From: Patescibacteria group bacterium
GTDB taxonomy: Bacteria > Patescibacteriota > Minisyncoccia > Phycocordibacterales > SBAW01
DNA length: 35,223 nucleotides
Assembly: GCA_019752125.1 (NCBI GenBank)
Contig: JAIEMM010000011.1
Location: forward strand, 1-35,223
Reading direction: 5' to 3'
The notes beneath the pieces are model-generated. The model saw only the letters and a list, made by a program, of their open reading frames with translations. It was not told where the DNA came from and ran no database searches. This document shows positions 28,285-35,163 of the stretch, piece by piece. How positions within the stretch are numbered: the stretch's first letter is position 1; every line of letters starts with the position of its first letter. A program made the position numbers and the translations under genes.

Positions 28285-28295
28285 TATAGGCGCGA
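28285..28295 (-). repeat. 11-bp copy of the tRNA-Lys 5' end
   Basis: TATAGGCGCGA recurs here and at 28214-28224 (the 5' end of tRNA-Lys and its flank), followed by a GTG in both. It could be a remnant of a tRNA duplication or an old integration event, or chance. Confidence 0.4.
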
Positions 28296-28373
28296 TAGTG
28301 TGGATTGTACAGAAAAAACACAAAAATATCTACAGCGCGACAAACGTTTATAATTATCATACAATCACACAAT

Positions 28374-28455
28374 GCTGGGATGGCGGAATTGGTATACGCG
28401 CCAGTCTTAGGAACTGGTCCCGCAAGGGATGGAGGTTCAAGTCCTCTTCCCAGCA
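28374..28455 (+). tRNA. tRNA-Leu (anticodon TAG)
   Basis: Acceptor GCTGGGA/TCCCAGC pairs fully. Anticodon loop CTTAGGA gives TAG. Class II variable arm; T-arm GGTTCAAGTCC. Discriminator A; CCA is not encoded. TATAAT/TACAAT boxes lie in the 30 bases upstream. Confidence 0.95.
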
Positions 28456-28459
28456 CACG

Positions 28460-28490
28460 TTCGACTCGCTCTGCTCGCTCAGTGCAAGCC
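28460..28490. repeat. Dispersed intergenic repeat, copy 2
   Basis: TTCGACTCGCTCTGCTCGCT... ending GCAAGCC, closely related to 5126-5155. It abuts the 3' end of tRNA-Leu(TAG). Confidence 0.5.
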
Positions 28491-28499
28491 ACATTTCTG

Positions 28500-28521
28500 C
28501 CTTATTTTATAAGGTTTTTTG
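28500..28521 (+). terminator. Terminator after tRNA-Leu(TAG)
   Basis: CCTTAT-TTT-ATAAGG followed by TTTTTT. Confidence 0.75.
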
Positions 28522-28523
28522 AC

Positions 28524-28553
28524 TTGACAAGCACGTGTTTATTGTTATATAAT
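28524..28553 (+). promoter_or_regulatory. Strong consensus promoter of the SPFH gene pair
   Basis: TTGACA, 18-bp spacer, TATAAT. This is the best sigma70-type promoter in the window and predicts a start near 28560 and a leader of about 85 nt. Confidence 0.85.
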
Positions 28554-28569
28554 ATATGAGAATACCATA

Positions 28570-28621
28570 TTCAGGCATTCTGCTTGGAATGGATGACATT
28601 CGCGGCATCTCGCCGCCTGAA
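28570..28621 (+). promoter_or_regulatory. Structured leader of the SPFH operon
   Basis: TTCAGGC (28570) and GCCTGAA (28615) close a domain that can hold two inner hairpins, GAATG/CATTC and GCGGC/GCCGC, i.e. a three-way junction beginning about 10 bases after the predicted transcript start. The Shine-Dalgarno AAAGGAA follows. It could be regulatory; it matches no riboswitch known to me. Confidence 0.4.
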
Positions 28622-28644
28622 CCTTGAAAGAAAGGAATTGTGTT

Positions 28645-30099
28645 ATGACTGTTCAAAACATCCTCGACTGGTTCGCCTCCTTCACTGTGACGGACCTTCT
28701 GAGCTGGGTTACCAGCTTTGTCGGAATGACTGTGGTGACCGCACTGATCGTCCTGTCCGTGTTGTTCTTCAGCCGGAACTACATCACCCGCAGCAGCAGG
28801 CGGATCCTCAACTGGATCAGCCCGCTCGGCGTGGACATGTGGGTGTGGCTACAACGACACAAGCAGGTCGGCACACCCAAGACAAAAATCAAGCGCTGGC
28901 TCAAACTTGCTAAACTGCGTAGGTACAGACAAAGACGCTACGGGTACATCAAAACGTATCCTGAGGTGTATTTCCTTACCCTTGCGGTGGTTGCCGCTCT
29001 CTATCTGATTGTTGGTTCTGCTTGCTTGTGGAAACAAGTGGCGATTCCACAGACCGATTGGAAATTTAACGTCGGCCTTCTCATCTACACCGCCGGTCTT
29101 GCACACTTCGCAAGCGGCTGGAAGGTGGTGGACAAAACCCACATCGGAGGAGTGTTTGTTCTCGGTATTCCAACCATCGAGATCAGCGGCTTATTTCTCT
29201 TCGTACTTGGGCCCGATTGGCTGATGAAGTTCAGCCAGATCGAACTTGCTCCAGTCGACATCAGTGTTCCCAGCTCACCTGAAAAGGTGTGGCGTGGGAG
29301 AGGCCCAGACAACAAGCCGCTACCAATACCCAAAGACAGCGACTACGAAGAGCCGATTCGGATTATCTTCGCCGACGAAGAACACTCAAAACTGGACGAT
29401 AAAGACCTCTTGAAGAAGGCTGCGCGAGCGGACGATCCGCTTTTACGCAGCCAGACCCAGGAAGTGGAGTACATTGTGCGCATGGCGATATTGCCTGGAC
29501 ACTACTTCGACTTCATCGTGAAGGTCAAGGACTATCCAAACGCTCGGGTGCAAATCCGAGGTTTTGGTGTCGCAAAGATCAACGAAGAGTTCACGAGCAT
29601 CTCCGTCAGGAGAGCCTCCTTTCAGAACCAAGAGTACAATCTTCGGCTTCAACAACATCTTGCAAGAGAGGTTCGAAGCTGGGGCGTTGGCATCAACAAT
29701 GCCAAAATCAGAATCCTCCTCTCGTACAGCATGAACAAGGCTATCGAGGGGATTCCAGAAGGCGAAGCCCAAGGTCGTGCCGAAGCCGAAAAAGCCTACG
29801 GCATGAAGAGCTCGATGAAAACTCTGTCTGAGGGTGAGGAGATCAAACTCACCAACGAAGGGCGCGGTAGGGCTAGTGCAGTTAAATCGCTGCAGGATGC
29901 CACAACCGACGCACTAACACGTCGCGCTAAGGAGCTGGAGCTTGAAGGCTCTGACGTCCTTGGCGCAGAAGTCGCCCGAGAAATTGGGCAAAGCCAATCG
30001 GACAAATTCGTGCTCGGTGTGGGCGGCATTGCTGAGGCTCTCGGCCTCAGCAGGGCGCTCAGCGGCTCAATTCGTCCCAAAACGAAGGAGACGGAATAA
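28645..30099 (+). CDS. Membrane-anchored SPFH/Band-7-like protein
   Basis: 484 aa from the ATG with Shine-Dalgarno AAAGGAA (the track start at 28624 is 7 codons too early). Four predicted TM segments in the first 190 residues (MTVVTALIVLSVLFF; YFLTLAVVAALYLIVG; NVGLLIYTAGLAHFA; IEISGLFLFVLG), with a basic loop between the first two. Then a soluble SPFH-like domain (about 235-380; FDFIVKVKDYPNARVQIRGFGV, LAREVRSWGVGINNAKIRILL) and an Ala/Glu coiled coil (GEAQGRAEAEKAYG). SPFH proteins oligomerise into membrane scaffolds. Coupled to the next gene by an ATGA-type overlap of one base. Confidence 0.75.
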   Translation: MTVQNILDWFASFTVTDLLSWVTSFVGMTVVTALIVLSVLFFSRNYITRSSRRILNWISPLGVDMWVWLQRHKQVGTPKTKIKRWLKLAKLRRYRQRRYGYIKTYPEVYFLTLAVVAALYLIVGSACLWKQVAIPQTDWKFNVGLLIYTAGLAHFASGWKVVDKTHIGGVFVLGIPTIEISGLFLFVLGPDWLMKFSQIELAPVDISVPSSPEKVWRGRGPDNKPLPIPKDSDYEEPIRIIFADEEHSKLDDKDLLKKAARADDPLLRSQTQEVEYIVRMAILPGHYFDFIVKVKDYPNARVQIRGFGVAKINEEFTSISVRRASFQNQEYNLRLQQHLAREVRSWGVGINNAKIRILLSYSMNKAIEGIPEGEAQGRAEAEKAYGMKSSMKTLSEGEEIKLTNEGRGRASAVKSLQDATTDALTRRAKELELEGSDVLGAEVAREIGQSQSDKFVLGVGGIAEALGLSRALSGSIRPKTKETE

Positions 30100-30890
30100 T
30101 GGAATATATCGGCCTTGGCCTTCTGTTTTTCTTTATATTTCGAAACAGGGGTCGAGTTCTAAAGACATTAGGCGGCGCCAAACTCTACGATCTCCCTGGA
30201 ATTAAAAACTCAGGGCAGATCAAGGAGGTGATAATCGCTGCCATCGCCGTAGGGTTCATCTTCACCGGCTTCTCAAAGCTCTTTCCCGAGACGACGCATG
30301 CGTATGTCGTCCAAGGAGGGCCGGTATGGATTGCGGCGGCTGCGTTCGTGCCATTAGGGGCATCGTATTTAGCCACCAATGGCAGAATCCAAGGCTGGCT
30401 CATGACCATAATCGGTGCTGTCGTTGTAATCTGGATGTTGTGGTTTTTTGTTATCGCATTGATCCACGGCACAGACCTCACCCGAGGAGAAGCTGCGAGA
30501 GCGGTCAAGCAAGCTGATGCTGCGCAGTACATCGCGCAGATGCAGATCGCCACCCAACAAAAGGCGGCGGAGGCGGCGGGAGGCGCTCAATGCCTCAACG
30601 TCGTCCATAAGGACCACGTGTTCGGCCTTCAGCCGGACGAGACTTCTCTAGTCAATAACGAGGGGAGGTGTTTCTTCTACTTCGAACCACCTCCCGGCAC
30701 ATGCTTCTATGCACAAGGGCGCTGGAGCGATGAGCGTAAGGGACCTTTCGGCACATGCCCGACAGCAATCCCTTTCAACGCAACAAACGCCCCACGCGAC
30801 CCGGTGCGAGTGTGGAGCGCAGGCCCCACACCTTTCACAGCAGACTATGTTCTTCGACCGCGAACCGGTACACACGGTACGGTCAACTAA
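30099..30890 (+). CDS. Membrane protein partner of the SPFH protein, 263 aa
   Basis: Its ATG shares a base with the preceding TAA. Four hydrophobic segments: IGLGLLFFFIF, VIIAAIAVGFIFTGF, VWIAAAAFVPLGASYL, WLMTIIGAVVVIWMLWFFVIAL. Then an Ala/Gln coiled coil (AARAVKQADAAQYIAQMQIATQQKAAEAA) and a Cys-containing extracellular-type tail with four Cys (CLNV, RCFFYF, GTCFYA, GTCPT). No family recognised; the coiled coil may pair with that of the SPFH protein. A strong terminator follows. Confidence 0.72.
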   Translation: MEYIGLGLLFFFIFRNRGRVLKTLGGAKLYDLPGIKNSGQIKEVIIAAIAVGFIFTGFSKLFPETTHAYVVQGGPVWIAAAAFVPLGASYLATNGRIQGWLMTIIGAVVVIWMLWFFVIALIHGTDLTRGEAARAVKQADAAQYIAQMQIATQQKAAEAAGGAQCLNVVHKDHVFGLQPDETSLVNNEGRCFFYFEPPPGTCFYAQGRWSDERKGPFGTCPTAIPFNATNAPRDPVRVWSAGPTPFTADYVLRPRTGTHGTVN

Positions 30891-30894
30891 CGCC

Positions 30895-30937
30895 AAACGG
30901 CGGGATCCTTCGGGACCCCGCCGTTTTCTTTTTTTAA
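30895..30937 (+). terminator. Terminator after the SPFH operon
   Basis: AAACGGCGGG/CCCGCCGTTT followed by TCTTTTTTT, 5 bases after the stop; convergent with the pilin operon. Confidence 0.92.
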
Positions 30938-30939
30938 AT

Positions 30940-31188
30940 TTAGAGCGAATTTACTGTATTTTGTATAACCGCAATGATGCCAAGCGCAGAGGCCATCACA
31001 AACATACCGACAATCCCCCACAGCATATGCTGTTTACCATATTCTTTTGAATGCTCGTCGCCTTGTATATTGAACTTGAAAAAAAATTCAGCGACGCCAT
31101 ACACAAACACCGTCAAACCCGCCGCAAACAAAAGTATAAGCAGCGGGTTGATGATGACGCTATTTAACGCGTTTACGAATTGAGTCAT
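30940..31188 (-). CDS. VirB2/TrbC-like pilin-type membrane protein, 82 aa
   Basis: Two TM helices (LLILLFAAGLTVFVYGVAEFFF and MLWGIVGMFVMASALGIIAVI) flank a charged loop (GDEHSKEYGKQH), the TrbC/VirB2 pattern without a signal peptide. The gap to the upstream pilin gene is 19 bases. Such proteins are predicted subunits of type IV secretion-like pili or channels; CPR genomes carry many. It ends the operon. Confidence 0.72.
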   Translation of the reverse strand: MTQFVNALNSVIINPLLILLFAAGLTVFVYGVAEFFFKFNIQGDEHSKEYGKQHMLWGIVGMFVMASALGIIAVIQNTVNSL

Positions 31189-31207
31189 AGACCCGAGAGA
31201 ATCGAGA

Positions 31208-31564
31208 TTACTGAGTTACACGAGGAGCGCGGAGAGCGTCGCCAGTGTTGTTGAAGTACTTGATACCGAGGGCATCTGCACCAAACTGGAGAATGCCATA
31301 GAGAGTGACCATGACAAACAAAGAAGCGAGGCCTGCGATCATAGTGTTTTTACCAACAGCAGTGTCCTTTCCTTGACCCCAAATGTATTTAACCAAGCCC
31401 CAGAAAAAGGCGATGATAGCGAGGACGATAAGGATCGGGATAACAAGACGCAGTGCGTATCCTACTGAACTTATCAACTGAACAATGTTATTCAGCTGTT
31501 GCGCCGAAGCGATGAACGGTGTCAAAAGCAATAAAGCTGAAGTTGCGACGTATAGTTTCTTCAT
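31208..31564 (-). CDS. VirB2/TrbC-like pilin-type membrane protein, 118 aa
   Basis: Signal peptide (MKKLYVATSALLLLTPFIASAQ) followed by two TM helices around GQGKDTAVGKNT (FFWGLVKYIWG; MIAGLASLFVMVTLYGILQ). It shares the FFWGLVxYI and xxGLxxLFVxVxLxGILQ blocks with the 120-aa neighbour. A 79-bp gap upstream has AT-rich -10 candidates (TACTAT 9 bases before the ATG), so it may have its own start site. Confidence 0.8.
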   Translation of the reverse strand: MKKLYVATSALLLLTPFIASAQQLNNIVQLISSVGYALRLVIPILIVLAIIAFFWGLVKYIWGQGKDTAVGKNTMIAGLASLFVMVTLYGILQFGADALGIKYFNNTGDALRAPRVTQ

Positions 31565-31643
31565 AATGTATTAATAGTATTACGTTACTAAGTGTATCAA
31601 GCACCCCCTGCTATACAAGGAAGCTGTGTGGATAGTATACGGG

Positions 31644-32006
31644 CTACAGTGGAAGGATTTCTTTGAGCACTTGGAGTATGCCCGCAAGTGCAACAACCAC
31701 AAAAAGCCCGATTAAACCCCACATAATAGTATCTCTCCCCTTTTTACGGCCCTTCACATCACCCGCATAGTAGATGTAACGTACAAGGCCCCAAAAGAAT
31801 GCAATCACTGCAACGGTAAGAAAAAGGCCCGTGACTCCATCTAGGAGTCCTATAAATATCTTTACCAGCCCATCTAGCGTAAGGCTGCTACTTGGGCTTG
31901 TAAGACGGATCTTCGGCGCAGCACCAGTTTGTGCATACGTAAGAAGCGGAGCAAGCATACCCATGACCAATCCTGCAACACGTATGTACTGTTTCTTTAA
32001 CGACAT
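31644..32006 (-). CDS. VirB2/TrbC-like pilin-type membrane protein, 120 aa
   Basis: Signal peptide (LVMGMLAPLLTYAQ), a short exported stretch, then FFWGLVRYIYYAGDVKGRKKGRDTIMWGLIGLFVVVALAGILQVL, the same two-helix fold as the 118-aa protein. Overlaps the previous gene by 10 bases, so tightly coupled. It may form mixed pili or a channel with its paralogues. Confidence 0.8.
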   Translation of the reverse strand: MSLKKQYIRVAGLVMGMLAPLLTYAQTGAAPKIRLTSPSSSLTLDGLVKIFIGLLDGVTGLFLTVAVIAFFWGLVRYIYYAGDVKGRKKGRDTIMWGLIGLFVVVALAGILQVLKEILPL

Positions 32007-32422
32007 TGTCCGATAGTTGGGTTAGAACTTCCTGCGCCAGCACCAAGTGCGCCAAGCGTATTTGCGATTATCTGTCCAAGCACCCATGCGCCAATAAAAA
32101 TACCTATACCAATGACTGTGTACCATAGGTTTGTTTTTGCACCCTCCAATGCCTTGGTATTACCGCGCGCCCACACCATACGGAAACCGGCATATACCAA
32201 GAACAACACTGCAACTGGTCCGCCTATTGCAGAAATAGCATCTAAAAAGAGGGTTAATGCCTTGCAAATCGTGTCAGCCTTAAGTGGGTTATTGAACCCA
32301 ACTGAGTTCCCCATACCATAGCCCTGCGTGTTACCAATGCCATATCCCTGTCCCTGCGCCCCCGCGACCATTGGGAGTGCAAACAAAAACGCTGCTATAT
32401 ATATTTTCTTTACGTATTTCAT
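31997..32422 (-). CDS. VirB2/TrbC-like pilin-type membrane protein, 141 aa
   Basis: Signal peptide (MKYVKKIYIAAFLFALPMVAGAQ), a Gly/Gln/Tyr-rich repeat (GQGYGIGNTQGYGMGNSVGF), then two TM helices (VAVLFLVYAGFRMVWARGN; NLWYTVIGIGIFIGAWVLGQII). The fold matches TrbC/VirB2 pilins. Its ATG overlaps the stop of the solute-binding protein gene (ATGA), so the two are made together. Confidence 0.8.
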   Translation of the reverse strand: MKYVKKIYIAAFLFALPMVAGAQGQGYGIGNTQGYGMGNSVGFNNPLKADTICKALTLFLDAISAIGGPVAVLFLVYAGFRMVWARGNTKALEGAKTNLWYTVIGIGIFIGAWVLGQIIANTLGALGAGAGSSNPTIGQCR

Positions 32423-33726
32423 TGCAGAGTACCTGGAGCGAGTGTTTGCAGTGCGCGTGCTGCATCTTGAACCGCAGAACCTGCTTGCGACTTGTTGCTT
32501 ACGACATCACTGACCATGGTACTAAATATATCATCGGTTTTTGAGGGATTTGGGTCGAGCCAACCACGCGCGATAAGTACCGACTGGTAGAAGGTCGCGT
32601 ACGCAGCATTACCTGTCGTGTCTACAGAAAGATCTGAGCGTACAGGTGCGCCGCCAAACACCGAGAACGCAGCGCCTATCCCTGCTTGGTTTGTCATTTT
32701 CTGCGCGATAACAAGCGCACCTTGTTGGTTTTTTGATGTACGTGGAACGGCAAGGCCCGTAAGAGTGCCGTAGGTTACATGAGAGCTGTTGCCCTGGATT
32801 TGCGGAACTGTAGCCACCCCAAAACGTAGGTTTGGATTTCTTTTGCTTATATCTGCATACTCGCTCGCAAACCCAAGATAGACAGCAAGTGTTCCTGAGG
32901 TAAACGCTTCTTGCGAACGAGGGAGGCTGCGGTTCCAAGAATAATCAGTCTTCGATGGGTTACCAAATTCTGTATAAAATTGTAGCGCCGATGCGGCAGG
33001 GTTTTCAGTCGCTCCTTGGGTATTTGCACCGAAGACACTTTTTATGAGGTCAGTGCTGTTGTCGCGCACAACAAGCATATCCCCTGCCTGCATAAACAAC
33101 ATGGAGAGGATCTCTTTTGCATGGTCAATGTTGTCCCAACCACCAAGGGCTATAGCGCTTCGTTTAATGTTTCTTGCAGGGTCCAGCAGGCTAAGTTTTT
33201 GTGCCTGTGTGACAAGATCGTTCCAATACTGTGGAGGTTGCGCGAGACCAGCGGTTTGGAATATGTCGCGGTTCCAATACATTACCATTGGGTCAATAAG
33301 GAAAGGAAACGCTAACGTGCCTTGTGAAGTTAAGAAAAGTCGTGCTTCATCTACATACGAATTTACGAAGGAAGATTGCGGCACTATGTTGTATGGAATG
33401 GTGGTTACCTTGTCAGCGAACAGGCCTATCTGGTCTTGAGAGATAAGAATGATATCGGGGCCGGCACCGCTTGCCATCGCGTTGATAACTTCGCTTGGAT
33501 ACGTGCTCTCATTTTTTTGGACGTACGACACGCCTTGGGAAGAACGGTCTTGTTGGTTTAACGAGTTGATAAAACTGAGCATCTTGTCTTGGTCTACCGT
33601 ACCCCACACCACAACATTTCCTATACTGCTGTTGTTTGAGCTGTAGAGCGAGAAGGACAAAACTCCAAGGCCAATAAAAATGACAAACATTGCCGTAAAC
33701 ACAATTTGAAAGGTTGTCATCTTCAT
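32419..33726 (-). CDS. Membrane-anchored extracellular solute-binding protein (family 1-like)
   Basis: 435 aa from MKMTTFQIV; the track start adds 34 residues that overlap the upstream methyltransferase and is unlikely. One N-terminal TM anchor (FTAMFVIFIGLGVLSFSLY) with no lipobox, then VVVWGTVDQDK, SGAGPDIILISQDQIGLF, LAFPFLIDPMVMYWNRDIF, AFTSGTLAVYLGFASEYADI and a C-terminal GGAPVRSDL, the order of family 1 binding proteins (often sugar uptake). No ABC permease or ATPase gene is nearby. The gap to the methyltransferase is 4 bases. In this operon it may serve as a surface receptor for the pilin apparatus. Confidence 0.82.
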   Translation of the reverse strand: MKMTTFQIVFTAMFVIFIGLGVLSFSLYSSNNSSIGNVVVWGTVDQDKMLSFINSLNQQDRSSQGVSYVQKNESTYPSEVINAMASGAGPDIILISQDQIGLFADKVTTIPYNIVPQSSFVNSYVDEARLFLTSQGTLAFPFLIDPMVMYWNRDIFQTAGLAQPPQYWNDLVTQAQKLSLLDPARNIKRSAIALGGWDNIDHAKEILSMLFMQAGDMLVVRDNSTDLIKSVFGANTQGATENPAASALQFYTEFGNPSKTDYSWNRSLPRSQEAFTSGTLAVYLGFASEYADISKRNPNLRFGVATVPQIQGNSSHVTYGTLTGLAVPRTSKNQQGALVIAQKMTNQAGIGAAFSVFGGAPVRSDLSVDTTGNAAYATFYQSVLIARGWLDPNPSKTDDIFSTMVSDVVSNKSQAGSAVQDAARALQTLAPGTLQ

Positions 33727-33730
33727 ACAT

Positions 33731-34285
33731 TTATTCTGCGGCCTGCGCAGCTTTTTTGCGAACAATAAATCCCCAGTGGTATGCACCAGCATTAATATCA
33801 TCCACCCACGTAAGGCCGCCTTCTTCAAACATCTGTCGCGCCGCGCGTGCGGTTATAACATGGTCTTTGTGTGGACCCATGCCACCAAAAGATGCGGACC
33901 AGTCTATAACAAGTGCCCTACCACCGTTTTTAAGCAAGCGCCGCACCTCGGCAACTGCGGCCTGCCTGTTTTCTGACGCAAATAAAACATTGGCGAGAAT
34001 ACAAAGGTCAAATTGTTCAGCAGGTAAATGGCTGCCTCCAGTGTGTTCTATATCGCCATGAATCACCTCAACATTATTGAGGCCTTCGGCATGTGCCAAA
34101 TTTTTGAGGCGCGGAAGAAGGTCTCGATGCACATCAACGGCCCATACGACGCCGGTCTCACCAACTATTCGTGCTGCAGCGCGGGTAAAAAAGCCCGAAC
34201 CAGCGCCCAAGTCGGCAACTTTCATGCCTTCGTGCAAATGTGTGTGCCCTAAAGCTTCTGTCGGATTCAAAAAACTAGTTTCCAC
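33731..34285 (-). CDS. Class I SAM-dependent methyltransferase
   Basis: 184 aa with a GTG start. Motif I VADLGAGSGFFT, motif II-type VWAVDV, NVEVIHGDIEH, FDLCILANVLF and LLKNGGRALVIDW are the UbiE/Methyltransf_11-31 landmarks. The substrate is unknown. TATAAT sits 6 bases before the GTG, predicting a leaderless transcript starting with GTG. First gene of the solute-binding-protein/pilin operon. Confidence 0.87.
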   Translation of the reverse strand: METSFLNPTEALGHTHLHEGMKVADLGAGSGFFTRAAARIVGETGVVWAVDVHRDLLPRLKNLAHAEGLNNVEVIHGDIEHTGGSHLPAEQFDLCILANVLFASENRQAAVAEVRRLLKNGGRALVIDWSASFGGMGPHKDHVITARAARQMFEEGGLTWVDDINAGAYHWGFIVRKKAAQAAE

Positions 34286-34291
34286 CAGTTA

Positions 34292-34297
34292 ATTATA
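34292..34297 (-). promoter_or_regulatory. -10 box for the leaderless methyltransferase
   Basis: Consensus TATAAT followed by TAACTG (6 nt) and the GTG start; it overlaps nothing coding. Confidence 0.65.
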
Positions 34298-34302
34298 CCC
34301 TG

Positions 34303-34461
34303 TCATTTAACAGCGAGGCTCTGCTCTTGGCCTGCGACTGCGTGACTTGCACGTTCGCTATTCAAAACTGTCATGCCCCAAAACGAGTACGCCAGTATAC
34401 AAACGAGTGCGACCATCGTCGCCCCCAACGCCCCAAAATTTTCCTCCACTTTCCTTCTCAT
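34303..34461 (-). CDS. Small single-pass membrane protein, 52 aa
   Basis: Too short for the track. It starts MRRKVEENFGALGATMVALV, with one TM helix (LGATMVALVCILAYSFWGMTVL) and a polar, probably external tail. The basic N-terminus suggests an inside-out topology. TATATA lies 4 bases before the ATG. No family recognised. It precedes the methyltransferase operon by 17 bases, but that gene has its own -10 box. Confidence 0.55.
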   Translation of the reverse strand: MRRKVEENFGALGATMVALVCILAYSFWGMTVLNSERASHAVAGQEQSLAVK

Positions 34462-34513
34462 ACTATATATAACGCACGAGAGGCGTGATTATTACATGAA
34501 CCGAAAAAGAAAA

Positions 34514-34531
34514 GCTGCCATTACTGGCAGC
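34514..34531 (-). terminator. Terminator whose loop holds the stop codon of the 67-aa gene
   Basis: GCTGCCA-GTAA-TGGCAGC followed by TTTTCTTTTT on the minus strand. The TAA stop is part of the 4-nt loop, so coding sequence and terminator stem overlap. Confidence 0.8.
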
Positions 34532-34724
34532 GTAGAACAAGTCCGTACTCTGATAGAAAGCGTACGAGGCAGTCGACCGCCGGCTCGCTCTCTTCCTGAG
34601 AGCCAACCACGATGACCAAGCTCTTTGGGTCATACTTCTTAACGGTTACGCCGATTTTTGTCCAGTCGGCGCAAAACTCGTTGTACTTTGCCGCGGTAGG
34701 AAAGTCGATAAAAAAGTCGCTCAT
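34521..34724 (-). CDS. Small hypothetical protein, 67 aa
   Basis: GGGAGGGTGGTCC gives a good Shine-Dalgarno before the ATG. It reads MSDFFIDFPTAAKYNEFCAD and continues with VTVKKYDPKSLVIVVGSQEE; an alpha/beta pattern like small ferredoxin-like folds. No family recognised. The stop codon lies inside its terminator loop. Divergent from the 90-aa gene across 102 bp. Confidence 0.68.
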   Translation of the reverse strand: MSDFFIDFPTAAKYNEFCADWTKIGVTVKKYDPKSLVIVVGSQEESEPAVDCLVRFLSEYGLVLRCQ

Positions 34725-34826
34725 GGACCACCCTCCCCACTAACTACCTCAAACCTACTACCTTCTAACATTTTGTCTACAGGAGAAATAGTGTATATTC
34801 GTCTTCGGAAAACACAGGAGGTCTTG

Positions 34827-35099
34827 ATGCTTGCAAACACCCACATCATCGCGCGGATCGCGGTCGATCGCTGCTTCGCCGGCGGTATCATCGATAAACT
34901 TCGGGAGTACTTCCCGGACTACAACAAGTACGAGCGCCTGGCGCCTGACGGTAATGAGGACGTTATACACGTCCTGGAATTCACCATCGACGAGAAGAAG
35001 GCCTCCACGTTCTTCGAACACTACCACCGCCTAGGGAAACATGGCGGCGAACTGGTGTTCTATCGTCCGCTGAAGATCCCGGAGGCCGTCGCCGCCTGA
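34827..35099 (+). CDS. Small hypothetical protein, 90 aa
   Basis: The start at 34827 has a strong Shine-Dalgarno (AGGAGGT, 4 bases upstream), which decides against the track start at 34773. It begins MLANTHIIARIAVDRCFAGG, then DKLREYFPDYNKYER, FTIDEKKASTFFEHYHRLGKHGG and ends LKIPEAVAA; alpha/beta, no TM. No family recognised. TATATT lies upstream (34793-34798). A terminator follows at 35137. Confidence 0.68.
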   Translation: MLANTHIIARIAVDRCFAGGIIDKLREYFPDYNKYERLAPDGNEDVIHVLEFTIDEKKASTFFEHYHRLGKHGGELVFYRPLKIPEAVAA

Positions 35100-35136
35100 C
35101 CACCAAGGCCAGTCGTCCTCATGCCCTTCTTATCCC

Positions 35137-35163
35137 AATAGCCCCTCGGGGCTATTTCTTTTT
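35137..35163 (+). terminator. Terminator after the 90-aa gene
   Basis: AATAGCCC-CTCG-GGGCTATT followed by TCTTTTT. A further hairpin CGAGGA/TCCTCG lies near 35173 with no gene after it in the window. Confidence 0.85.

Noticed and set aside
28106-28492. 128-aa minus-strand ORF
   Set aside because: Spans tRNA-Lys and the antisense of tRNA-Leu(TAG); the sequence is a read-through of tRNA genes.
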